64,000 bases of DNA from CBDCGV01 sp965216955 (GTDB lineage Bacteria; Bacteroidota; Bacteroidia; Chitinophagales; JADIYW01): positions 259,126 to 323,125 of the forward strand of contig CBDCGV010000002.1 in NCBI GenBank assembly GCA_965216955.1, written 5' to 3'. Made by a program: the position numbers and the translations under genes. How positions within the stretch are numbered: position 1 is the first letter of the stretch; each line of letters begins with the position of its first letter. Below the pieces are notes generated by a model, which searched no databases, was not told where the DNA came from, and saw only the letters and a list, made by a program, of their open reading frames with translations. Positions 23,956 to 36,400 of this stretch are shown piece by piece.

Positions 23956-24432
23956 AGTTAGGTTAAGTTTATAAATCCCCATATAATGATCTAGACTATT
24001 AGAGACAAATATAGTCTCTGCCTTGTCCTTTAATAAAGTACAAAATTCATCAATATTATAACCAGGGTTATTTCTTATGCTATTGTAAGTAGCTTCAAAA
24101 TTATTAATTTTACTAAAGATTATTACTTCATGGTTAAGATAAACCAATGCTTCAAAAAGCATACATTTTTCCTTGTCAATAGAACTAATAGATATAGTAA
24201 AACTCTTTCTAAAGAAACCTCTCTTAATTGTTTCACGTTTTAGTTTAGACTTAATAATCTTAGAGTACTCAATCACTTTATTTGCATCTAGAAAATATCC
24301 TCCTTTTGACCCTAACTTAAAAAGTACAATTATTTTTTCTCCATTCTTATAATTTTGAGCAACTAAATCCTGAAATACATTATTATCAGAATTGCAATCT
24401 AAATCTATCTCATATGTTTGTAAATTATACAT
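23947..24432 (-). CDS. Putative immunity protein for the current Rhs tip
   Basis: This 161-residue protein starts 16 bp after the stop of the 5062-residue Rhs gene on the same strand, the position of a cognate immunity gene. It has no signal peptide or membrane segment and no recognised family. Visible features are an acidic start (TYEIDLDCNSDNNVF), GEKIIVLFKLGSKGGYFLD, a basic stretch KSKLKRETIKRGFFRKSF, and an end of short strands. Its last codons and stop lie within a REP-like palindrome, so the natural C-terminus may have been changed slightly by that insertion. The partner would be the unknown toxin domain at the end of the Rhs protein. Confidence 0.65.
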   Translation of the reverse strand: MYNLQTYEIDLDCNSDNNVFQDLVAQNYKNGEKIIVLFKLGSKGGYFLDANKVIEYSKIIKSKLKRETIKRGFFRKSFTISISSIDKEKCMLFEALVYLNHEVIIFSKINNFEATYNSIRNNPGYNIDEFCTLLKDKAETIFVSNSLDHYMGIYKLNLTRI

Positions 24433-24448
24433 TTATTTTTAAATTATT

Positions 24449-27400
24449 TTACTCGGCTTTAGGAATTTTAGAATCTTCTAATACCTCTTTAATAAGCGGT
24501 GTATTCTTATATAATTTTAATCCTTCCATTTTCATTCTATTAATAAGCATACTTACATTTAAATGGTGAGTCTTCTTAAACACACCTTTAATACCAACAT
24601 GCGCATGAAATATTTTTGAGAATTGTAATCCTAGCCCATGATGAGGTAAGGTATGTCTTTCTAAAGCAAATGTATATTTTGTTCCATGGTATCGAAAATA
24701 AGAAACACCAGGTGTAACAGATAACTTATTATATACCCAAGTGTTATTATAAATATAACGAGCTTTCCCAACAAGACTAAATCCTGCTTTAGGTCCATAC
24801 ATACTAATTCCTAAAGTAGTAATGCCAGTTGCCCATTCTTCTCCACTCCAATCTGGCATCCCATTAAAGGTTGCTATTATATTATCTCCCATTGCATCAG
24901 CAGCAGGTGTTGAGGGTAAAACAGGACTATTCGAGTTGCCCCCTAATACTTTATCTAATGCATATGATTCTCCGGCAGATTCAACTCGAGAAGCTTCAGC
25001 CATTACGGTTGCAAGACCACTTATACTATTTTTAATATTCTTCGGCTTTAATGATTGGGCAATTGCAAAAGTAGAATTTGCAATAAAGTCCATTCTCTGT
25101 GAGTTTGGATTACTCCACCTTTTTACCCCATCGTCAGTTGATCCATAATAACCATTTTGGCTATCATCCCAAACATAATCAACATTATCATGTACGAACC
25201 ATCGAGCTGCTCCATTCTCTCCTTTACTTAGAATTTTTGTCCCTGAGGGGACAGTTAACCTTCCACCATTTGGGTTGCTATGTATGTCACAATTCCTACA
25301 GTTCCCATATGGGTCATTATATAGAATTGGATTGTTATCCATAGCTGAATATGGACTTTGCCATTCTTGCTTTACCGGATCAATACTCTTCCATCTACCT
25401 AACCTAGGGTCGTATCCTCTATAGTGTGTTGTATAAGCATTACCCTGCCCACTAAGTTCATCGTCTTTTTCCATGCCGTTAAACCCAAACCTATACTTTT
25501 CACCATCGGGATTAAAAAATGCCAATTGCGTAGTGGCCTCATAAATCACTTTAAAGTTGTCAATTACAGCCTCTTTATCAAAATTAACATCACCGTACAA
25601 CCTAATGAGAATAGACGCCGTAGCACTACTTGCTGTCCATTTATAAGCGGCAGTTCCGTTAGGAGGGTAATCTTGAGCACTATTTCCACCACTTATTCTA
25701 ATCCTATCAACGTTCTGGAAAGAAGGTATATCAAAGGTTAATTCGTAGTCTTTATTCGTCTCTAAACCGACTAAATTTACACGTACGCCATTGCCTTCCG
25801 CTGCAAAATCAAGTGTAAGCGCATCATCATCAAAATCAAATCTATTGGCATGGCCATGTGGACTAAACATCGCATAAGCATCATCATTTTTACAGACATT
25901 AAAATCTGTAATGGCGCAACTTTTATCAGCTCCTAAATCTCCCATCAATTTAAGCTGTACTCTGGTATCCGCACTTGGCGCAACAAACGTATAACTTACC
26001 CTTCCATCTTGGTTGCTTTTTAGCGCATAGGTAGTCCCTACTGCTCTTGTCCATATATGATCGGTATTTTCTGCATCCGTAGTAAAAGATACGGTATAAC
26101 TCTTATTCGGCTCTGTTTGTAAGTCAATATTAATGCCACTATTGGTCGTATTTGACATTGTAAACGACAGGTCTCCATTTCCAATATCCATCGTATAAAG
26201 CGTTCCTAACCTTGCAAAGGCATCATATTTCTCGCTAACCTGAACCAGTTTCAACTCATCAATTTGAGCCGTTTTAAGTAAGCTTGGGTCCGTATTATTA
26301 TACAATCTCAATTGCAATTTACTAATGCCATTACTACTTGCAGCCTTGAATGTATAGCTCACCAAATCATCCGCTAAATATTTTAACGTACCGATAGTTT
26401 GAGGAATGCTCACTCGCACCTCTTCCACATTTTCGATTAGTTTAAGATCGAAAGTCGCTGTATAGGTCTCTCCATTTACAGTTGGCAAATCTGCTGATAA
26501 GCCATGGCCATTGTTCAACACTGAAAAACGCAATGCATCTTGTGTAAAAGCCTTTTGATACAATGTACCAATTGGCTTAAACACACTATAATCACTTGTC
26601 TCCTTAATGAGTTCGAGATCATCGATAACTGCAGATTTGTTACCTATACCACCATACAATCGAAGATTAACGGCTGTAGCGTCACCAGCGGCGGCTTTAA
26701 AAGTATAATGAACGGGGCCTCCTTCTGTAACTCTCAACCTCGAATTGCCTGTTGCCGATACATCTATACGGTCTGTATTATCAACAAACCCAGCAGTAAA
26801 GCTCAATGTATAAGATTCATTAATTGCATCATCTGTAGGCAAATTAAGCTTTAGCCCTCGGCCATTATCAGGGGTAGAAAGGCGTAGCTCCCCATTATCA
26901 ATAGATAAATCGTGGAGCGTACCGATTTTATCAATTATACTATAATCCGCTGTTTGGTGTTCACATATAGTTAAGTTAGAAATTTCAGCGCCCTTCTCTC
27001 CGTTACCATATAATCGAATGAGCATTCTGCTGGTCGGTGCCTCTGAAGCGGCAAAAGTATAATGTACTCTCTTCCCTTTAACTGTTTTAATGTTTAGTTT
27101 CCCGTCAACTCTATTCGTCAAATATTCTGTATTATACAAAAAGACAACATCATAACTTACCGTATATGATTTATCGGCCTCTGTTGGAATATTTATCGCT
27201 AAGCCATGACTATTCCTATTTACAGAAAACTTGATTTTATCCCCTCCTATTGCTAATTCATTCAATGTTCCATGCCCACTAAACATGCTATAATCTCCCC
27301 CTACTTCACAGAAGTTAAGGTTATCAATAGTTGCTGTTTTCTGGTTTATTTGTCCAGACAAGTCGTACAATCGTAATCTCATTCGAGTTGTAGGGCCTGC

Positions 27401-30400
27401 TGTTGCAGTAAAGGTGTAACTGAACGGTTTGTTTTTGTCTGTATGGATTAAGTTTTTCCCATCTATATTAACTTGCAGATATTGTGTATTATTATCTAAA
27501 ACAGGAGCAAAGCTAACTGTATAAGAATTATTGGCTTGGGTAGGCAAATACACATTAATTCCATGTCTTGAGTTAACAGTTGTAAATTGAAACTTATTTG
27601 CATTTACAGCCATTTCTTCCAAGCGGCCATAATTTGTAATATTTGCATAATTATTATCCCTTTGGTTTTTACCGATCTGCTTACAGATTTTAAAATCGTT
27701 TAATGTTATAGATCGATCACCAAATCCATTCAATTTTATTCTGAGCGGTGTGTTCACATCTGTTGCGGTAAATGTTAAGCGCGCCTCCCCTTCTAACGTT
27801 CTGTAGACATCAAATGCACCTGCATCAACATGTATAAAGTTTATGTTGCCAATAATACTTTCAATATCAAAACTTAGCGTATAGGATTGATCGATCTCTG
27901 TAGGTACATTTACTAAAAGTCCTTGATTCGTATTTCCATTTGTTGACAACGTCATTGTTCCATCACCAATATCAATACCTGTAACAACATTGCCATTTGT
28001 TGTTAATATTTCATAGTTATCCTGATTTTCAAATAATCGGAAATCATCAATAGTTGTATATCTAGTTAATAAACCATAAGAAAGCACATAAAACTTTGTA
28101 GCTATGTCTGTTGCGGTAAACGTATAACTAATATCTCCATTATCATACTTTCTTATTTTAGGGGCGCCTGTTGCATCTGCATAAACATGTAGATAATCGG
28201 TATTCGTAGTAGAGTTAACATTTAAAATGATTGTATATGATTGACCCACAACCGTTGTCAAGTTAATGTACATGCCATGTCCATTATTAACTGCTTCTAA
28301 GCTTAATTTTTCTGTTGTTGCATTATGTGTTAATACTGCACTATTTCTAAACGCTATATATTTAGTAGCATCGAAAGTGGAAAAATCATCGAACAAGTCC
28401 GGTGTTGTTCGCTGCTCATTAAAATCAAAATCAACCACAGCATCGCCGCATTGTTCTTCAAAGTCGTAAAAACGCAAGGCATTACAAGTAGCATTTAAAT
28501 CAGGTGTAGGGATGTAATCACAATCATTTGAAAAATTATACATCAGTTGTGAATTGGTAGAAGCCGTAAACAACTCCTCATAAGGAGTGGCAATAACCGG
28601 CTCCATAAAGTTGGTTTCAAATGTAGTATTACAGTCTTTGTCGAAAGCTTCATTCAATATCGTTTCAATCGACAATTCTTCATAAGTGCCATTATCCTCG
28701 CTATACATTTGCATACCGAACGGATAATAGTTTTGTGCACTTGCTAACAACGCATTGTACCTTTCAGAAAAAGGATTAAATAATTTCTTATCATTAACTA
28801 CTGCCATCACATTGCCCAAATGGTTCGTTAACTCATAATTTTTATATCCTTTCTCTGTATAATACTCTCCGTAGGAATTCCAACCTCTATCAATATATTT
28901 ATACATTCCCAATCTGCTGCTTCCATAAATGTTATACTCATTGATAGTAACGGTTTGGGGATTGTTATCTATAATTTGTTCCTTAATGACTTCGGTATTC
29001 AAAATATTTCCTTGCGCATCTCTAATGTATCTGGTAAACTGCCAGTTAGATTCATCTTCAAGCGTTGGTGTTCCTCCTACATCTCTCTTTGGTTTCTCTA
29101 TTTTCATAATTCGATTTCCGGCAGCATCATAGCGAAATTCAAGATCAGATTTCCAACTACTAGACAATCTCTTTATATGCGTTATTTTTCCATATACATC
29201 CCAATCAATTTTGTCAATTTGTTCCGATAAATCCGTCACCAAATTTCCAATGTTATCATAGGTGTAGTTATCTATTCCATTACCAATAATCGTTGGTTGA
29301 TCATCGATATCGTTGTTGTGGGCACCTTCATCAATAGCATCGCTAACGAGATCCAATTTATTATTCAACAACTTATTAGTTCCGGTTTTATAATTGTAGA
29401 AATAATCCAATTCATCAAATGCTTCATCATCTTTTTCTCTATACAACTTAGTAATGTTGCCCATTGCATCATAATTATAAGCCGTTTGATATGCTCTTTC
29501 AGCACCTGCTGTAACCAATTGATTGTTTACACTGTTATAATAACTTCCAACAGCTCCTTTAATTCTGTTTAGCTGGTCGTATTGGTAATGATTAATCATT
29601 TCTGCCTCATCGCCAAAAGCTGGCAGATACGTATACTGTAATGCAATATTTCCATTATACAATCCATGATATGGAGCAGCCGGATCACCATCGCCTTCTA
29701 AGATATTTTTAAATCTTATATCCCTCTGATGATCATCGTCCCATTGTTTTGCTTCCCATTTGTCATCCAATAAATTGGCCGCCAAACCATCGTTAGCAAT
29801 TCCTTTATAATCGCTTATTGTCTTCACCAACACTCCATTTCCATCTCTTATATCCTGCTTATAATACCCCAATTGCATGGCAAACTTATCTCTTGCTATG
29901 AATTGGTTGATGGTGGTGCCATCCTTTCCAGGGTCAGACTCATACCTGCCGTTCACCCCTTTAAGCCATCCCTGAAGCGTATAGTAGTAATCTAATGCTT
30001 GTACCTTATCATTACCAATCTCCGCTCTGGCCAACGGTCCGTGAGGGTAATAAAAATACTCTGCTTCCTGTTCCCATAATACATTATCGCGAGAAGTATA
30101 AACATTGGTAATCCTATTATCTGCATCATATTCATACTTATGAATAAACCGTTCCTTATCAACATTTTTCTGATAGTACACTTTATTAACATTTCCCGAC
30201 ACCAAATCAAATTCATACTCTATGCACTTAGATCTGTTATTATACGGTGGATTACCCGCATTAGCACTAGTTAGCATAGGGTCTCCAATATGTTGCATTA
30301 GCTTTGTAACATTGCCCAACGCATCATAACTATATCCTGTAAAGTCTATTGCGGCTAAAGGCAATGTTCCCTGATCTACTTCAATATATTCTTGGCAATC

Positions 30401-33400
30401 ATCATATCTATAAGTTGCACTTACCCTATTGCGAAGATTTTCTTGAGCTAATCCTTCTAAATAAACAGGATTATCATAAACTGTATGTGTAAGCTGTGTT
30501 ATATCTTTTGCTGTAACGGTAGCCGCATCGTGCAAGACTAAATTTCTCTCATGTGATTCTATGAGCGGTAAATCAACTAATGCCTGCACTTCGTCGTAAG
30601 TAATACTTCCATTACCATCAAGATCCCCACCGGCATCTATAAATACTTTCTCTTTAAGCTCCCCTACCCATGTTATACGACCCTGATTATCATATGCTGT
30701 AAAACTATAATCTCTAGTTTTTTCCTGTTCATCGTTCTGGGAAAACACTAATTGACCTGCATCATTATAAAAGAATTCAGACTCCCCAGCATCCGGTGTT
30801 TCCTGCCAAATCACCTGATTACGACTATTATACTTATATCTTGTTCTCAAATAATGTTTAGGGTCTTCATTCCCTATCCATTTGCCATCAAGAAAGTCGG
30901 TATGCGGTAAGGTAACTACACCCTCTGGTGGTATAGTTTGTAAAAGGTTTCCTACCTGATCATAATAGTATAACGTATAATGATGCTCATCTAAAATATA
31001 TTGATAGTAATAATCTTCCTTAACGGTTTTACAGCGATCGATAAATTTATTTAATAGATCCGTTTTTAATTTAGCCCAATCCGCTTCGAAAGCTTCATCC
31101 GCTTCCAATTCTATTACTGCTAACCAATCTTGAATACAATCTTGTCTTTTTTCTTCATCTCCAGGAACATAATATTCTCCAGCAATATCCTGCCCCGGCA
31201 AGGTGATATTTGCTATCCCTCGATAGGTTTTACAAAGATCTTCATTTTCTGAATTACAAGATTTTCCGCGGTTATCAAAGCTCAACCTATATAAAAAGAT
31301 AGGACTACTATAATCTTTGGTGCATTTATTGGTTTCGAAACATGAATTATCTACTTTAGAAAGTGTAAGGCGCTCCAAGATATTTGCTTTAAACAAAACG
31401 GTATACCCCGATCCCAAATCTTCCGGTAAGTTATTGAAAATTAATTTATAAGCTCTATCAGATCCTTCGTATAAACTTATGTATAAATTCCCAATTTGGT
31501 CGCAACTCATATTTGTATATTCATCAATAAGAGTAGCATCATTGGTTGTATTGATAAGTAATGTTCTCCTTTCTTCACAGTCTTCAATAAACACATCTCC
31601 GACGGGTCCATTGGGATCTACTTTCTCTTCGAAACTAATGGTTACATTATTATTATCACTAAAATCAAAGATAAAGCTCAATGGTATTTGTAAATCTTCC
31701 AGCGTCAGGTCATCCTCTCTTGTACTCTCCAAATAATAGGTATTGTTGCTTCCCAGAACACTATTCTTCTGACCATCGTAAAGACCAAGTATATACCTAT
31801 TTCCACCATTACTACTTACCGGAAAAAAGTCGGACCATTCTGTTTCGTAACTGCAGCTCTCCAAACAGGTAACAATGTCTAAATCATTTACGTTGCCACC
31901 TTGCCCTGTTGAGCGAACATACCCTTTATAAAAAGAAAATTGGGGCTGGATTTCAAATTTTGAAGGAAAATTCACTTGCACCAAAGGCGCTCCCTCTGAA
32001 TAGGTAATATCTCTAATGTATTCATTAGGCATTAAATGAACTCTATCCCCCTCTGCATTGACCCAAAAATAATTGGTATAGCAATTCCCTACACATCCCG
32101 CTGCCCCCGGGCTTCCAATAGTGATATTATCACCTTTGAAATAAATATTATCACTATCAAACAAACAATTATTGGAGGTAAACGTTTCAACACTTTTCTC
32201 TTCGAGCCAAAAATGATCGACTATATCACCGGCACATGGACTGGCACCACAAAGCTCGTACGTCTCCTCTGTATACTCAATTTCTGCATCGGTTACTAAT
32301 GTAGTGGTAATCCAATGCCCTTCAATTGTTTCATCGCCGGGATTAGAATTATCTACTAAAGCTTCATATCCCGCTATTAACGTTTCCATGCATCCATCAA
32401 GGGCAAGTGTAACATTAGGACTAGCTCTCATGTCGTTTAATAAGTTGATGATATTGCCATTAGGCCCTTCAGGGAGTATCCATCCAAATGGATTTTCGGG
32501 ACTACAATTCTCCAGACAGTAATTGCTTAAAAAATCTTTGACCTCATCTTTTTCATCAAAAGGAAGCCCTTCCGGCGAATCGAATGGCCCTTCATTGCCT
32601 GAGCGTTGCGCTTCACATGCCAGTTCAAAACCATATATCCATTGATTAACATTGGTCTCGCAAGTCGTTTCACACCAATCGTCAAAAAACTCGGCATTTG
32701 TTACAATCTCATTTACTTGCTCGATTGTATTGCTCGACTTATTTACAATAGAATATTTATCTGTATAATAATTTTCCTCGCCAATAAATACTCTTTTAAT
32801 AGAATCTCTAATTCCATCATATATCCCCAAATATGTTTGCCATTTAATTTCAGATACCTTTTCAGGTGTAAGTGCCTCATTTTCTCTGCAATCAAAACAT
32901 GATGAGTAAGGTTTTAATTCTGTAAGCGCTTTATTCGGATCCTGGCAGGAAGCATCATCCTTAAGACATGCTTCACTAATACAAACAGGATATTTTGTCC
33001 AATATTTCATCTGTTCTATACCCAATCCTCCTTCTTCCATTTCTTTAATTTGAAGTAAGTGATCATCGGTGTTTAAATCTTCATCCGCACTATATAAGAA
33101 ACAACTGAACAGTCCATTTTTATGTAGAAAATCTTTAAGACTCACGTCATCACTATAAAATTTTCCTGTTTGAGGGTTATTAATTTTTAGTCCCCCAAGT
33201 CCCTTTATGTTAAAAAACTTTTCAAATCTTTCCCTAACCTCAGTACCCTTTTCTATACGTGTAATGAAATCATCTAATTTGTAAATGTTATCTACGTAAT
33301 TTTTTCCATCCGTGCTTTTTAATGCGGCATCCCAATCTTTTATTGACCGTAGGGATGCGGTATACGCTGACCCTTTTATATCCATTTCACAAACGACGAA

Positions 33401-36400
33401 ATGAATGTATTCCCTATGAAATAAGACAAAATAATCATCCCAAGTCTCATAAGCATTGTCCCCAGCGGAATTATCATACAATGGCATGTCTAATGGGTCA
33501 TTACATCCACAGACATTTTGATAATCTGCCTCATATTGTTCATAATGACCATCTAAAACTTCACCATTCCAATGTTTTACTAAAAATGCTGCTTTAGACT
33601 CATTATCTGACAAATCCAAGCCCAAAGCTTGCTTTTTGTCGTCATCTATCCAATCACTTAATTTAGCTAACCAATCTTGTATAGCTGTATGTGTTAATTC
33701 CTCACCCAATACCAAATTTTGAGCATCTGCGATATTGCTTATCAGCCAATCGGCATATTCTCCTTGCGCTTGCATATAAAACCCTCTTGGAGAGGATACC
33801 TGACGTATCATTTCTCCCCTCATACCTTCACAACCAATCTGCGCACTTTCTTCTAAGTCTCTTTGAATGTTATCAAGGTTATCGTAATCACAATCAAGGG
33901 TTAATATTTCTTGATCAACTAAATCTTTCCAAGCCTGCTGTGTAATTTCAAGTGGACAAACTCCTTTATCATAACAATCTACAACATCAGCAAATTTTAG
34001 TCTATCCGGGTCGTCAAAATCAATATCATTTAATTCATTAATTCGTGCAACCACATTGGTCACCGCAATATCTTCACATCGATATACACAAAGTGCATCG
34101 ACATCCTGAATATCCAATTGCTCATTTATATAATTGTATAAATACCCATCCTTAATTTTTTCCTTTTGTCTCTCCAAAAATGCCTCTATACGGGCAGAAG
34201 AGATTTCCAGCTCTTTGTATACTGTATAAGTGCCTATATCTCCAAAATTAGCCGTAAACGTAATCTCAGGAGATGAATTAATAGGCATGTAACTATTATT
34301 CCCATTCGGAAGCTCATTGATTGAAAAATCAACACTAGTAACATCCTGCCCCATATTTGTAATAGTAACAAACAAGAAACCACCAGACACTTCCATTTCA
34401 AACGTTGTACTGCCATTTACAGCCAAAGCTCCACCCTGATTCCTTATCTCCGTAGTTATCGCATTCGCCGTATTATTATCTACTTTATACTCACTACCAT
34501 CCCAATAACACAATCGACTAGGAGCAGTTGACAGGCTTACTGTTGGATCTGTAAGATTATCACCTTCCTCTCCTACAATAATTTTTAAACTACTTGCTCT
34601 ATCAATTTGGTAATTCTCTGAAGGATTGGTAGGTAAAGGGAAATATGCTTTAAAACAGTTGTTACACTCATCTAAGGAGACCGCACTCAAATTATCTAAT
34701 ACATTTCCATTGTTGAAATGCTGACTTCCCATTTCCAAATCAAATATATTGGCCTCTACCGGATCGGTAGTCGGAATATCGCCACATTTGAGCAATTCAT
34801 CAGCGGTTATTTTTTGAACTATTTCTCTTAATCCATCATTTCCATTTAAGGCTATTTTTTCTCCATCTTGATTTAGTATATAAGTCTTAAAAGTATATAC
34901 GCAGGATTTACAAGTATCAAAAACACCTGCGCTTGGCTCTTCTACCAACTCATAGATTTTAAAATAATTTAGTTGAAGCAGCTCTATCTGACTTGTATTC
35001 TCATCTTTTTTCTCGGGCACTTCTCCTGTCCAGGTAAAGGTTACCGCTCCTCCAGATGGTGTAACTGTGAATTTATATTTATTAACAATATCTACATCTA
35101 TGGTTCCATTATCGCCATCCAGGTTTTTAATGTTTGTGCCGCTCGCTGCAAAACTGAATTTCTTATCACTATCAAAGCGACTCATATTAAAGACGGCCTC
35201 ATAATTTCGATCTGCCGCATTTGGTCCTGTTAAAGGATCAAAAGGAATGGTTATGGCTGCTTCAAACATTGTGTTTCCATTACCATCATCTCCTTCCAAA
35301 TCTTCGTAAATTTCAACCATACTTAAATGGTTGTGTGCATCCGTTTTTGTAACATACAGATCCTTTCCCAAAACGCCATCGCTTCCAGAAAATGAAATGC
35401 CCGCGATATCTGCGCTATTTTCTGTTGCATCCGTCTCACTATCAAACTCCAATGCCGTATATAGCTCCGGTAATACTTCAGGCAAATACAACTTCACAAA
35501 ATCTAACTGACCAATGACTCCCTGCTCTGGCCCCGTATAATTTATTTTTAATGTTATGGTATTTGATTCCGGTTCGAACTTTAGTAAAAGATGATCTCCA
35601 AAATCTTGCATTTCAACCGGCCCCGATGCTGTAACATAATTGTGTGGATATGTTTCCTCTTTTATTTTTATACCTCCCAAGATTTCATAGGTTAACCCAT
35701 CTAATGTACTTCCTTTTTTTACCGTTATATTATAACGTTCATTTGCTATTACCGGAATTGTTAGACTCGCAGAGAAGGTTTGTTCATCTGTTTTATCCAG
35801 CAATAAAAAGCCTCTTGAAAGCGAAGCTGTACCACCAGTTACCACCCAATCGTCACTTTCATCATCTATACCATCCACATTTTCAAAATAATCCTGCCCG
35901 AAGACCTCTTCCATTCCTGGAAACGAATACTTTATTTTATTGACTACTGTTGCAATATCATAATTAAATCTATAATCCGTATTTAGATTCTTGTTAAACA
36001 CATCATGTGATAAAGTAAAAGCGCTTTTTACAGGATTCCATATATTCTTATTGCTTGTATTTCCATCTTCATCCTCACTATACAGAAGACTTACCGTAAT
36101 GGCCTCTTTATTTCTTTCGAGTGGCACTGTATTTTTAGGTACTGCTCCTGCCAACATAGTGGCTATAGTTCTGTCCTGCATATCCATGTAACTAATGCTC
36201 ACCTGTCCATTAGGATCTAATACAGATTGCATTTTATAATGTGCCGCATCACCTACATTTGAACCAAACAACCGTCTTAACTCTGTACTGCTTGGCTCTC
36301 CGTAGTAGTATCTTGTCTCATGATGTACATCGCCCGATTTTTTGAGGCTAAAGGCTTCTCCCACCCCTGATTGACGACTTACTCTTCCCGTAGCATCTCT

